Assembly (NCBI GenBank): GCA_963974055.1
Contig: CAXBCP010000016.1
Location: forward strand, 52,400-116,399
DNA length: 64,000 bases
Source of the DNA: CAXBCP01 sp963974055
GTDB taxonomy: Bacteria > Pseudomonadota > Alphaproteobacteria > MPNO01 > UBA830
Reading direction: 5' to 3'
The translations under genes and the position numbers were made by a program. The notes beneath the pieces are model-generated. The model saw only the letters and a program-made list of their open reading frames with translations. It did not search any database and had not been told where the DNA came from. Positions 43,208 through 51,335 of this stretch are shown piece by piece. Positions within the stretch are counted from its first letter, which is position 1; each line of letters starts with the position of its first letter.

Positions 43208-43463
43208 CACAAAACAGGTCCCGTTCACGGGGATAACAGACGTTTTCCACGAGGCTAACAAGACCCGATCAGGCCCTGCCGGAGGCGACTATGCGAAGTA
43301 TGACTTTTTTGCGCAGCAAGCAGTCCCCTCGCCGCCCCACTTTCGCGTTCACCGACGGAAACCCTGAACACTCACATTAATCCCCCTGCAATTGTTGTGA
43401 ATGCTTCTCCATAAAAGTTTGGATACCTAGTGCGTCAGTCTCAAATCTAAAAGGAGTACGAAC

Positions 43464-43931
43464 ATGACTGACGATCGATCCGACCGCGGCGATGGCCGCG
43501 ATGCAAAGGGACGTTGGGTGGACCGGAGCGGAAACCCAAATGGCCGGCCGTGCAAAATCCCCGATTTCGATATGGCCGACTTCGTCAATTTTGGCGAAAA
43601 GACGATCAAATTAAAAATCAGCGGTGAAGAGACGGTAATGACGCAGCATGAGGCCGTGCTGCAGGCGATGTTCCAGTCTGCGATGAAGGGGCGGATTACC
43701 GCTCAGCGCTATCTTCTCGAGCATATGGCGGAGGCCACTCTGAGCGTGGCATTCGTTCAGGCGCGCTACGCCGAATATTCGGAGGCGCTGGCAACCAATC
43801 CTAACTCGATCCCAGACAACATTAAAAACGACATGGAAAGGGTAATGAGAATGGTCGAGTACTCGACCGCTCGCCCCCGATCCAGGATTCGCATGACAAC
43901 GCCGCCCAAACAAAAGCGACGCCGATCGTAG
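43464..43931 (+). CDS. DUF5681 domain protein
   Basis: A 155-residue basic protein. It opens with the DUF5681 signature (DAKGRWVDRSGNPNGRPCKIP) and continues with a helical stretch (QHEAVLQAMFQSAMKGRITAQRYLLEHM) and an Arg/Lys-rich tail. AAAAGGAGTACGAAC precedes the ATG. Members of this family are typical of mobile elements and phage-like islands in alphaproteobacteria; a role in DNA packaging or binding has been guessed but not shown. It marks the left part of the island here. Confidence 0.85.
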   Translation: MTDDRSDRGDGRDAKGRWVDRSGNPNGRPCKIPDFDMADFVNFGEKTIKLKISGEETVMTQHEAVLQAMFQSAMKGRITAQRYLLEHMAEATLSVAFVQARYAEYSEALATNPNSIPDNIKNDMERVMRMVEYSTARPRSRIRMTTPPKQKRRRS

Positions 43932-44072
43932 ATGCACACGGAAGTACCGTCGTGTTGAGGTGATCCGACAAGCGAATAGTCGACGAAAAACATCCGGCCG
44001 TGGACAGCGGTGCTGAACCGTTAGAGATAATTGTTCAGCACCACCGGTTCGGTCTTTGATTGGACCTACACG

Positions 44073-44225
44073 ATGGCTGCGCGTATCCACATAGCTTATG
44101 CCAGTGATATCGAGCGCAGGCTTCGCAACTCGACTGTGGTAATCTTGGGTCAGATCGCAACCACCTTGGATGTGCCTGCCGCCGCGTTTTTAGCGGAGGT
44201 ACCGGATAGAGAGGAAGCTTCGTGA
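44073..44225 (+). pseudogene. Truncated XRE-family HTH regulator
   Basis: The peptide AYASDIERRLRNSTVVILGQIATTLDVPAAAFLAEVP matches the last part of XRE domains (usually YISDIERGLRNPTVVVLGRIA), but the first helices are absent and no continuation is found upstream. Its TGA overlaps the GTG of the next gene (GTGA), so the pair was once an operon. The fragment starts at ATG 44073; a TTG at 44031 gives a longer nonspecific leader. Confidence 0.6.
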
Positions 44226-44740
44226 CTAATGGGAAACGTGCTCCGCCGCAGCGCCAAAACTCGACTGATCCCGCTGTAACTGAAAACGGCCGGAAAGCTT
44301 CAGGCTACGGTCGCACACTATATCTGATTATTGAACGCAAGCTCCAGGAGCGGTCGGACAGACCCACCTATATCCCGCCCGAACAGCTTGCCCGAGCCAT
44401 ACGCTTTAATCCCGGGGTTCCGATTCCACTGATCATTCAGGATTATCTTTGCGATTATCTTGATGGGGAAATCAAGGCGCCGGCGGGACGTCCGCCGGGA
44501 CATCTGAAGGCGCCAGAACACCTCAAGACTGCGCTCATTCCGATCACCTATCGCCGATACTACGCGTGGCTGAAACAACGAAACAAATCTGTCGGGCTAA
44601 AGGGGTGGCCCTTCATAGCCGGGGCCGAATGGTGGCAGGGGCCACCCAGCGAACGGGCTGCGAGGATGACGTGCACCAAACTCCGACTTTCTATGGGTTG
44701 GCACCGCGTCCTCAATATAGTCAGCGAAACGAAAGAGTAG
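44222..44740 (+). CDS. Hypothetical protein next to the XRE fragment
   Basis: A 172-residue basic, soluble protein. It starts with GTG overlapping the stop of the XRE fragment. The middle has LYLIIERKLQERSDRPTYIPPEQLARAIRFNPGVPI and a Pro-rich turn (APAGRPPGHLKAPEHLKTAL), then IPITYRRYYAWLKQRN. Two tryptophan-rich segments (WPFIAGAEWWQGPPSERAARM) precede the C-terminus. I do not recognise the family. Base use and surroundings suggest a mobile-element cargo gene. Confidence 0.6.
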   Translation: MTNGKRAPPQRQNSTDPAVTENGRKASGYGRTLYLIIERKLQERSDRPTYIPPEQLARAIRFNPGVPIPLIIQDYLCDYLDGEIKAPAGRPPGHLKAPEHLKTALIPITYRRYYAWLKQRNKSVGLKGWPFIAGAEWWQGPPSERAARMTCTKLRLSMGWHRVLNIVSETKE

Positions 44741-44759
44741 ACGAGATGTTCACATCCCA

Positions 44760-44930
44760 GAATTTCGCCATCGCACCTTCCCGTCTTCGGAACGCCAGTG
44801 TGAGCAATCGCCCGCATTCCTGCATTTGCAGGATTCCCGGTCAAATCCATTGCCGCTCGATACGATCCAAGCCGCTCCATGACAATCACCTTTGAACGAC
44901 CATACCGCTTCAGAAACACGAGCGCCGCAC
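44760..44930 (-). pseudogene. IS6-family transposase relic 3, frameshifted
   Basis: One minus-strand frame reads ALVFLKRYGRSKVIVMERLGSYRAAMDLTGN (about 44823-44928), matching the FLKRxxxRYGRPxxIVTDRLRSYRAAMKVIGN block of IS6. A second frame continues ECGRLLTLAFRRREGAMAKFWDV (to about 44760), matching ECGRWLNNRAENSHQPFRRREGAMAKFRDI with about ten residues lost. So it is an inactive copy with a frameshift and deletion, just before merA. Confidence 0.75.
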
Positions 44931-44962
44931 CACCCCAATCGTTGGCTCTTTCCGACCAATCT

Positions 44963-46369
44963 CTACCCCGCGCAGCAGGAAAGCTTTGTGACATCCTTGC
45001 CGAAGCTCTGGGCGGCAAGCTTCAGGCCTTCGACTGTGGTGAGATAGGGAAAAATCGTCTCGCCGAGATCTTTCGCTGTCATCCCGTGTTTTATCGCCAG
45101 CACCACCGTCTGGATGCTGTCGGCGCCTTCCGGCGCAATTATCTGAGCGCCGAGCAGACGGTCCGTCTTGTCATCCGCCACCAGCTTTATCAGTCCGCGT
45201 GTATCGCGGGCGGCCAGCGCCCGTGGCACCTGATCGAGCGGCACAATCGATGTCTTGGTTTCGAAGCCCGCCTCAATCGCGGCGGCTTCGCCTAAGCCGA
45301 CGCCTGCTACCTGCGGGTCCGTAAAGACGACCCACGGCATCGCCGTGTTGTCATAGACCATGCTGTCGCCGTTCATGGCGTTGAGTGCTGCGAGCTTCGC
45401 CCCGTAGGCCGCCATATAGACGAACTGGTCCCGTCCGGTCACATCGCCGGCGGCATAGACACCCGATTTGGAGGTACGCATCCGGTCATCGACATCGATA
45501 CCGCCATTCGGTGTCAACGATATTCCGGCATCTTCCAGACCGAGCCCGGCTGTATTCGGCGTGCGGCCGGTTGTCAGCAGCACCTGTGAGGCCTCAATTT
45601 CTTCTATAGAACCGTTTCGGTCGATGGAGAGAGTGACCCCATTGTCGGTTTTGGAAATCCCGCGATATGAGAGCCCGATGAGCACGGTTATCCCCTCATC
45701 CTCCAGATATCCCGTCAGCGCGTCGGAGATTTCCGGTTCGGCCTCGTGCAGAAGACGGCTTCGCGTAATCAGCGTCACCGCAACGCCGGAACGGGCAAAC
45801 ATCTGGGCAAGCTCGCAGCCGATATAGCCGCCGCCGATCACCAGCAACGAGCGCGGCAATTCGGTGAGTTCAAGGGCGGTGGTGCTGGTCAGATAGGGTG
45901 TTTCCGCAATTCCCGGAATGTCGGGCAGCGCGGGTGCAGAACCCGTTGCAATGATAACCCTGTCGGTCGCAATGGCGGTACCGTTGACGATCACGCCGCC
46001 GGCGGCGATCTGTGCCGCGCCTTCGAGATAGGCAACCCCGTTATATTCGGGCAGCAGGTCGATATATTTTTTCTGGCGCAGCGTTTCCACCAGCGTATCC
46101 TTGGCCGCCACTAATTTTTTCCAGTCGGTGACCCGCGCGTCCCCTGTGATCCCGGCGAAACGATCCGCCGCCCGCGCACCATGCAGCGCCTCGGCGGCGC
46201 GGATCATGGTCTTTGACGGCACGCAGCCGACATTGACGCAGGTGCCGCCGATCAGGCCGTACCCGATCAACGCGACGTTCGCGCCCTCTCCTGCCGCCGT
46301 AATCGCCGCGGAGAAACCGGCCGACCCGGCGCCGATGACAGCCAGGTCGTAATTCATTGTTTCCGTCAT
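44963..46369 (-). CDS. merA: Mercuric reductase without N-terminal HMA domain
   Basis: A 468-residue FAD-dependent dithiol oxidoreductase that reduces Hg(II) to Hg(0) with NADPH in the cytoplasm. The FAD motif is VIGAGSAGFSAAI, the redox pair Cys44/Cys49 lies in GGTCVNVGCVPSK, and the NADPH motif is SLLVIGGGYIGCELAQMF. The C-terminal vicinal pair Cys465-Cys466 in LSCCAG hands Hg to the active site. It lacks the N-terminal MerP-like domain of Tn501/Tn21 enzymes. It is the last gene of the mer operon and its ATG overlaps the stop of the MerF gene. Confidence 0.95.
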   Translation of the reverse strand: MTETMNYDLAVIGAGSAGFSAAITAAGEGANVALIGYGLIGGTCVNVGCVPSKTMIRAAEALHGARAADRFAGITGDARVTDWKKLVAAKDTLVETLRQKKYIDLLPEYNGVAYLEGAAQIAAGGVIVNGTAIATDRVIIATGSAPALPDIPGIAETPYLTSTTALELTELPRSLLVIGGGYIGCELAQMFARSGVAVTLITRSRLLHEAEPEISDALTGYLEDEGITVLIGLSYRGISKTDNGVTLSIDRNGSIEEIEASQVLLTTGRTPNTAGLGLEDAGISLTPNGGIDVDDRMRTSKSGVYAAGDVTGRDQFVYMAAYGAKLAALNAMNGDSMVYDNTAMPWVVFTDPQVAGVGLGEAAAIEAGFETKTSIVPLDQVPRALAARDTRGLIKLVADDKTDRLLGAQIIAPEGADSIQTVVLAIKHGMTAKDLGETIFPYLTTVEGLKLAAQSFGKDVTKLSCCAG

Positions 46370-46758
46370 GTTAGTTCCTTTGGTTCTGTGTCGCCGCCGG
46401 CGCGGGCGGATGTTTTACGAAGATAGAAGCCGTAGGCGGCAACAACGGCCATCGCCGCGATGGAAATCCGCAGGGCGTAGCGGAACTCAAGCCAGAACAT
46501 CAGCGCCGACAGGGCAACAACCGCAATTACAATTGCGATCCTGGGCGACGGCCCGGTTTTGCCGGCACGGAGATAAAGCGCATGGGCCACGAGCCCGAGC
46601 GACGCGAACATGACCGGGAACAGGACATAATCGATCCAGCCGAGCCAGGCGGACAGGCCGATTGCGCCAAGGCCGATGGCGAGCACAGGCGTAAAACAGC
46701 ACAGGGCCGCGACCACCGTGCCGGCGCAGCCGGTGTTAAACAGTTTCCTGTCGGTCAT
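46366..46758 (-). CDS. merF: MerF-type mercury transport protein with extended C-terminus
   Basis: A 130-residue inner-membrane protein. The first part carries Cys20-Cys21 in CCFTPVLAIGLGAIGLSAWLGWIDY, typical of MerF. Two hydrophobic segments are followed by two more (about residues 72-112) that ordinary MerF of about 80 residues does not have. It should pass Hg(II) through the inner membrane to MerA. Its start overlaps the end of the small MerF-like gene and its stop overlaps merA. Confidence 0.88.
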   Translation of the reverse strand: MTDRKLFNTGCAGTVVAALCCFTPVLAIGLGAIGLSAWLGWIDYVLFPVMFASLGLVAHALYLRAGKTGPSPRIAIVIAVVALSALMFWLEFRYALRISIAAMAVVAAYGFYLRKTSARAGGDTEPKELT

Positions 46759-47015
46759 TGGATTCCTTTTGGCGTGTAAGTTGCCGCCGAGTGCGCGGTG
46801 TCGGCCCGGGCCGCTATTCGCATCCGTCGAAAGATAATTGCCGCCGCAAATGCCGCCACGGCGATGCCGGCTGCGAGCAGCGGATCGATGCCGCCGATCC
46901 AGGCCGCCAACCCGGCACCGCCGGACGCGAGGAGAACCGGCCCGAGGCAGCAGACCAGCAAAACCCCGCCGCCGACGGCGAAGGGCAGTATGTTTTCCTT
47001 GGGTTCCTGATCCAT
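46755..47015 (-). CDS. Small MerF/MerC-like mercury transport protein
   Basis: An 86-residue membrane protein with a vicinal Cys22-Cys23 in VCCLGPVLLASGGAGLAAWIG, the MerF/MerC-like pattern. A second hydrophobic segment (about 43-60) and a basic cytoplasmic tail follow. I chose ATG 47015, seven bases downstream of the merP stop. It duplicates the role of the MerF just downstream, so this operon has three transport proteins (MerT and two MerF-like). The gene name is left open because it is short and divergent. Confidence 0.8.
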   Translation of the reverse strand: MDQEPKENILPFAVGGGVLLVCCLGPVLLASGGAGLAAWIGGIDPLLAAGIAVAAFAAAIIFRRMRIAARADTAHSAATYTPKGIQ

Positions 47016-47022
47016 GGTCGGC

Positions 47023-47307
47023 CTATCGAACGACCGTCGATGGAAAGCCAACGGCCTTCGTGGCATTTGTCAGGGCCGTCGTATCGGTTTTTGCATCGTC
47101 GAAACGGACAGTCGCTGCCTGTTCGTCATATGAGACATTTACCGCCAGCACGCCGGATACTTTTTGCAGACTGCGTTTGACCATATACGGGCAGGTTGGG
47201 CAGTCCATCTTGATGGCGAGATCGACGGTTCGTTCTGCCGACAGCGAGGGGCCGGACAAGCCAACCATAACAAGCGCTGCAAACGGACCGATGATGTGAC
47301 GTTTCAT
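47023..47307 (-). CDS. merP: Periplasmic mercury-binding protein MerP
   Basis: A 94-residue protein with a signal peptide (residues 1-24, ending SLSA) and one HMA fold. The metal motif is Cys36-Cys39 in KMDCPTCPYMVK; typical MerP has GMTCxxC, so the Gly-Met-Thr part is changed to Lys-Met-Asp here, while both cysteines are kept. It should bind Hg(II) in the periplasm and pass it to MerT. It lies between merT and the small MerF-like gene. Confidence 0.92.
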   Translation of the reverse strand: MKRHIIGPFAALVMVGLSGPSLSAERTVDLAIKMDCPTCPYMVKRSLQKVSGVLAVNVSYDEQAATVRFDDAKTDTTALTNATKAVGFPSTVVR

Positions 47308-47319
47308 CTGATTTTCTCC

Positions 47320-47739
47320 TCAATATTCCAAAATTAGCGGGGCCGCGTAGGGAAAAACGAGTGCAGCCAGAACAAGCAGTGTCGCCGACCACAGGACAAT
47401 CTTGTTGACGCGATCGGAGACCGGAGAGGCGCAATAGCTTCCCTGCGCACAGTCGACGGCGGGTTTGCGGTAAATCTTGCAGAATCCGACGGCAAGAAAT
47501 GCCGCCGTCGCGACAAAGAAATACGGTTTGTACGGGTACAGCGCCGCGAGATTGCCGATCCAGGCGCCGGTCACCCCCAGGCTGAACAATGCCAGCGGTA
47601 GAATGCAACAGGACGACATAGCGACCGCGCCAAGTGCGCTTCCACCGGCAAAGATACTTTTCTGCATATTTTCATCCATGGATTGACGCTGCACACCATC
47701 TCGCACGGACCTGGCGGAGGATGAATTGTTGCTTTCCAT
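47320..47739 (-). CDS. merT: Mercuric ion transport protein MerT
   Basis: A 139-residue inner-membrane protein with three hydrophobic segments. The vicinal pair Cys44-Cys45 (SSCCILPLALFSLG) is in the first, and a second pair lies in the loop VDCAQGSYC. An N-terminal extension of 20 residues precedes MDENMQKS; ATG 47739 is supported by GAGGA eight bases upstream, ATG 47679 is an alternative. It is the first gene of the mercury operon, under the MerR promoter. Confidence 0.92.
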   Translation of the reverse strand: MESNNSSSARSVRDGVQRQSMDENMQKSIFAGGSALGAVAMSSCCILPLALFSLGVTGAWIGNLAALYPYKPYFFVATAAFLAVGFCKIYRKPAVDCAQGSYCASPVSDRVNKIVLWSATLLVLAALVFPYAAPLILEY

Positions 47740-47766
47740 CTGTTGTCCTCAATTCGATCTGGAAGC

Positions 47767-47797
47767 AGTATAAAATCTGTACTTGATACAGGTTCAA
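47767..47797 (-). promoter_or_regulatory. MerR-controlled mer promoter with 19-bp spacer
   Basis: On the minus strand TTGAAC (47797-47792), a 19-base spacer, TATACT-type -10 (47772-47767). The spacer holds the dyad CTGTA-N5-TACAG. The overlong 19-base spacer is the hallmark of MerR-activated promoters. It drives merT onward, and merR is transcribed from the other strand. Confidence 0.85.
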
Positions 47798-47898
47798 GCG
47801 CTATTTTTCGAAGAGGCGCCTGATACGGCGAAACCCCAATTCGACGGCGATGAGCCACGAACATTGAACGCTTTGTATCCACCGGAGTACGGAGAGCC

Positions 47899-48303
47899 AT
47901 GGTCAAGAAAGAACGAATGACACGCGGATGGCTGTCCAGAAAGACAGGCTGCAATATCGAAACCATCCGGTATTACGAGAAGGCCGATCTGATGCCCCCG
48001 CCGCACCGAAGCGAAGGCGGTCATCGGCTTTATGGCCCGCCGGACGTCCGCAGACTTATGTTCATCAGGCGATGCCGTGAACTTGGGTTTTCTCTTGAAG
48101 AAATTCGCGGGCTTCTGAAGCTCGTGGACGGGGGAGAATACAGTTGCGGCGAAGTACGGGATATGACGCTCGCGCATGCGGACGATATCCATAAAAAAGT
48201 TGCGGACCTGCGCCGAATGGAGAGAATACTCAAAAAAATGGCGGCAGAATGCGACGGGGGCGATGTTCCGGACTGCCCGATACTGGACGTGTTGTCGGCA
48301 TAA
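47899..48303 (+). CDS. merR: MerR family mercury-responsive regulator
   Basis: A 134-residue dimeric regulator. The winged HTH (SRKTGCNIETIRYYEKADLM, then HRLYGPPDVRRLMFIRRCRELGFSLEEI) is followed by a coiled-coil helix. Three Hg-ligand cysteines are present: one in GGEYSCGEV and two in AECDGGDVPDCPIL, with seven residues between the last two. It is divergent from merT across a 159-base region holding the 19-bp-spacer promoter. It should twist that promoter when it binds Hg(II). Confidence 0.92.
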   Translation: MVKKERMTRGWLSRKTGCNIETIRYYEKADLMPPPHRSEGGHRLYGPPDVRRLMFIRRCRELGFSLEEIRGLLKLVDGGEYSCGEVRDMTLAHADDIHKKVADLRRMERILKKMAAECDGGDVPDCPILDVLSA

Positions 48304-48338
48304 TGATGGTGCCCCACGCATAGCAATCTTCAGGCGGA

Positions 48339-48941
48339 TCACGTCTTATTAAAGATCGCGCCATAGTGATAAGGGGGAAGCTCAACCAGGCCCGCGAACT
48401 GGAAGCCTGCCGGCTCGACAACCGCACGAACCTGATCGGGCGACATGCGCATTTCGGTCTTGGGACCACGGGGCCCGTCAAGCACTGTGGTTTCCTCACG
48501 CGGGAACGAGTGCCAGTTTACGATGACAAACCAGCCTCCGGGATTGAGGACCGCCGCCACTGCGCGCGCCATCTCCGCTTTCTCCGGCACGCCATGGAAG
48601 GTGTTGGCGATCAACACATAGTCCGCTTTGCCCGGTAGCAACTCGGGCAAACCCCGGGCATCCGCGCAGATCAGGTCCAGCGCGGTGGTTCCATATTTAT
48701 CAAGCGCGATGCGGGCCTGATCAAGCAGGAACGGGTCTATGTCTACCCCATAAACCTTGCCGTTGACGGTCCGTGCGATGGGTGCCGTGAAATAACCGTC
48801 TCCGCAGCAGAGGTCCACAACCGTCATGACCGACTTCACGCCAAGCAAGCCGATGACGCCTTCGGGATCTGGCCACAAGGCCGCCCACCAATCGCGATCC
48901 GGCATAGCTGTCGCTGGAAAAAACTGTTCTGCTACGTCCAT
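48339..48941 (-). CDS. Class I SAM-dependent methyltransferase in the metal island
   Basis: A 200-residue cytoplasmic methyltransferase. SAM motif I is VVDLCCGDGYFTAPIA near residue 41, with Cys-Cys in place of the usual EIG region, then GVDIDPFLLDQARIAL and LPGKADYVLIANTFHGV. NPGGWFVIVNW is motif III-like. GGGGAGCAAGAG precedes ATG 48941. It stands at the distal end of the minus-strand MerR-HMA-OMP-NHL genes. Substrate unknown: metal or metalloid methylation is conceivable, but it lacks the Cys pattern of ArsM. Confidence 0.8.
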   Translation of the reverse strand: MDVAEQFFPATAMPDRDWWAALWPDPEGVIGLLGVKSVMTVVDLCCGDGYFTAPIARTVNGKVYGVDIDPFLLDQARIALDKYGTTALDLICADARGLPELLPGKADYVLIANTFHGVPEKAEMARAVAAVLNPGGWFVIVNWHSFPREETTVLDGPRGPKTEMRMSPDQVRAVVEPAGFQFAGLVELPPYHYGAIFNKT

Positions 48942-49082
48942 CTCTTGCTCCCCGTAACACATCTCACCGTTGTCGCGAGTTGACTGAAATCAACAACAAC
49001 GGCGGCCGCGAAGCCAGCGTCAATGTCTATGTCCTTGGGTAGAGACGGGTTGGCAAACAAATTTCGATATTCACGATGCCCT

Positions 49083-50057
49083 CTACGGTCTGCGCCACTT
49101 CTGTATCCGGTTGTTGCCGAAATCGGCAACAAAGACCGTGCCGTCGGCTGCTACATCGACGGCAATCGGATGCTCGAACTCTCCGGGACCGGCGCCGCGC
49201 TTGCCGAAACCTGACAGAAACGTGCCGTCCGGTGCGAATTTCTGTATCCGGTGATTGTAAAAATCGGCGACGAAGACATCGCCCTCCGGGCCAACGGCGA
49301 TACCCGTCGCGACCGAGAACCAGCCGCTGAACGGACCGAAGATGTTCATCGCAAAGGGACCGCCCCATTTATGGGAGAACGCGCCGTCTGGCTTGAACGC
49401 CTGAACCCGGTCGCCATAGCCGTCCGCGACAAAGATCGTGCCGCCTCTGCCGATCGCGACGTCCGTCGGATAGTTGAACTGCCCTGCCGATACCCCTATT
49501 TCGCGGGTCGTGCCCCATTGCCGGACGGGCGTGCCGTCGGCGACCAACTGCTGAATACGCTGATTGTAGAAATCGGCGACGATCAGCGCGCCGTCCGCCC
49601 CAACCGCCACGCCACCGGGCGCATCGAATTGCCCCGCACCGCTTCCGGGTGCTCCGATAATTCTCTCCGGCGTGCCGTCGAGCGCAAATACCTGCACTCG
49701 GTCGTTAAAGTATTCCGGCACGTAGAGTTCGCCGTTATGGGCGGTGAGGTTCATCGGACGGCCAAGCTCGCCAAGGGCCTTTCCCGGCCGGCCAAAGGCG
49801 CGGCGGAAATTGCCGGCCATATCGAACACCTGAATGCGCCCGTTCCGGGAATCGGCCACATACACCTCGTTCGCCGCGATCGCTATTCCGGTGGGATCGT
49901 TGAACGCACCGGGGATCGATCCTTTCTCACCCCAGGCAATAACGAATTTATAGGGCGGTTCCCTGTTCGAAGGGACGAAGACAACCCATCCGGCCGCCAG
50001 CAGGACAATGACGGAGACAACCGCGCCGGCAAAAATTCCGATTATTTTTCTCTTCAT
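49083..50057 (-). CDS. NHL-repeat beta-propeller protein, membrane-anchored
   Basis: A 324-residue protein with one N-terminal membrane anchor (residues 6-27) and a six-bladed NHL propeller in the periplasm. Each repeat shows the pattern FNDPTGIAIAAN-EVYVADSRNGRIQVF; later ones include PGGVAVGADGALIVADFYNQRIQ and HPIAVDVAADGTVFVADFGNNRIQKW. No enzymatic residue is identified. It follows the outer-membrane protein gene by ten bases. In the same operon as an HMA protein and a MerR regulator, it is probably a metal-linked periplasmic scaffold or sensor, by inference. Confidence 0.88.
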   Translation of the reverse strand: MKRKIIGIFAGAVVSVIVLLAAGWVVFVPSNREPPYKFVIAWGEKGSIPGAFNDPTGIAIAANEVYVADSRNGRIQVFDMAGNFRRAFGRPGKALGELGRPMNLTAHNGELYVPEYFNDRVQVFALDGTPERIIGAPGSGAGQFDAPGGVAVGADGALIVADFYNQRIQQLVADGTPVRQWGTTREIGVSAGQFNYPTDVAIGRGGTIFVADGYGDRVQAFKPDGAFSHKWGGPFAMNIFGPFSGWFSVATGIAVGPEGDVFVADFYNHRIQKFAPDGTFLSGFGKRGAGPGEFEHPIAVDVAADGTVFVADFGNNRIQKWRRP

Positions 50058-50067
50058 GTCCCGGTTT

Positions 50068-50997
50068 TCAGAAATTGAGGCGGAAACCGGCGCGGACGAT
50101 ATATTCCTTTTCCAACGCCGTGCCGTTCAGATCCTGGAAGAGGGGGAGCTGCACGCCGCCCTCCACAATCCACCGCCGGGTGACGTACTGAATGCCCGGC
50201 AGAACGAACAGGCTCAGTCCGCCCGAGTTCGGATCGTCCGATCCCGCGCTTTGGTTCTTTTCCTGATGGATCAGGTTGGTCTCAAGAACGCCGTAGAGAA
50301 ATCCCGGAACCCCTGCGCCAAGCACACGCGGCCACAAACGGTATTGCAGCGACGCATCGACGCGTGCCACATCGCCGAACTCGAACCTGTTCGCTTGTGT
50401 GTTGAGCCTGTAGCTGGCCTGGGCGTCGATCTGGAAATCCAGCACCTGATAGGTTGCGACGACGCCCGCGAACGGATCCCACGATCCCGATCCGGGTTGT
50501 ACGCTCGCTGGCAGCCGGCCGAATGAATCGCTTTCATTGTCCGCGCCGGTTGGCGCCTCCACACCGGCAAACGGAGCGACACGGAAACTGCCGCCCCGGA
50601 AATTGTTCTTGAACGCCGTATAACGGGCGAAAATACTGATATCGCCCAGCCCGCGTGCACTGCGAGCCCGCCGGGAGCCGCTGTTGATGAGTTCGAGGTG
50701 TTTGTCCACGTACGGAACCGCCGTAAACAGGGACAGATCGCTGTTGACGCCATACCCGAGAACCGACACCGCGGACCAGACCGTGCGATCGCGGCCGGCA
50801 CCACTCGGATCGTCGCCTGACTTATCGAGAATGAATTGTTCGCGGAAGACGAATTCGCCCTCGGCGACGGGAAGGGCTGTATTGAACGTCATCGGCGCGC
50901 CCACGGAGTCCACCGTCCAGAGCATAGATAACGCAACGACAAACATGCTGCACCAATGCACAAGACGGAACCGGTAGGCTTCGTTGGCGGTTCTCAT
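50068..50997 (-). CDS. Outer-membrane beta-barrel protein (Phenol_MetA_deg-like)
   Basis: A 309-residue exported protein (signal segment about residues 13-34, ending DSVGA). The mature part is rich in alternating strands, for example SDLSLFTAVPYVDKHLEL, GLGDISIFARYTAF, and ends in VRAGFRLNF with C-terminal Phe, as in outer-membrane barrels. It matches the group of transporter-annotated proteins of the phenol/meta-pathway family. It sits between the HMA protein and the NHL protein. It could export or import a metal or small ligand; this is not shown by sequence. Confidence 0.82.
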   Translation of the reverse strand: MRTANEAYRFRLVHWCSMFVVALSMLWTVDSVGAPMTFNTALPVAEGEFVFREQFILDKSGDDPSGAGRDRTVWSAVSVLGYGVNSDLSLFTAVPYVDKHLELINSGSRRARSARGLGDISIFARYTAFKNNFRGGSFRVAPFAGVEAPTGADNESDSFGRLPASVQPGSGSWDPFAGVVATYQVLDFQIDAQASYRLNTQANRFEFGDVARVDASLQYRLWPRVLGAGVPGFLYGVLETNLIHQEKNQSAGSDDPNSGGLSLFVLPGIQYVTRRWIVEGGVQLPLFQDLNGTALEKEYIVRAGFRLNF

Positions 50998-51011
50998 GTC
51001 CGGATCCTTTA

Positions 51012-51335
51012 TTATTCTGATCCGCCCGGCGCCGCCGGGGATAAATTTTGAAACCCGCCCAGAGCGAACCCGGCGGCCTCAACAGCGGTTCTGGCTTTCG
51101 CTTCGTCCAGTGTGGCGCCATCCGTCATAGTCACGGTGATGGTCCCGCTTTTAATATCGATCTCGATGGCCTTGACGCCGTTGACCGCATTCAGTTTCTT
51201 TTCGACCCCATACGCGCAGAACGGACAGGCAAGACCATCAACCTGAAGCTTGTACGTGGGAGACACTGCCATCGCCGCGACTGGCGCGAAAACGAGAAAA
51301 AGGCCGACAATCAACAAGCGCCGAACTCTAGTCAT
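51012..51335 (-). CDS. Periplasmic heavy-metal-associated (HMA) protein, MerP-like
   Basis: A 107-residue protein with a signal peptide (residues 1-23, ending AAMAV) and an HMA fold. The metal-binding pair is in VDGLACPFCAYGVEKKL (CxxC), followed by the beta strands KAIEIDIKSGTITVTMTDG. ATG 51335 overlaps the end of the regulator gene by eight bases; a longer frame runs into the regulator. It is the first structural gene after the MerR regulator. The CPFC variant binds soft metals in general (Hg, Cu, Zn, Cd). Confidence 0.9.
   Translation of the reverse strand: MTRVRRLLIVGLFLVFAPVAAMAVSPTYKLQVDGLACPFCAYGVEKKLNAVNGVKAIEIDIKSGTITVTMTDGATLDEAKARTAVEAAGFALGGFQNLSPAAPGGSE

Larger units (their letters stand above)
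42544..43463. other. Gene-free stretch with IS6 relic and repeats
   Basis: 920 bases holding an IS6 transposase relic (42716-42961), the second copy of the dispersed repeat (42965-43080) and a run of CTGTTAATT/AATTAACAG motifs (43090-43220). It separates chromosomal two-component genes from the metal island. No intact gene is supported in it. Confidence 0.7.

Noticed and set aside
43464..43931. Phage terminase small subunit
   Set aside because: DUF5681 has been compared with it, but no large terminase, portal or capsid gene is present.
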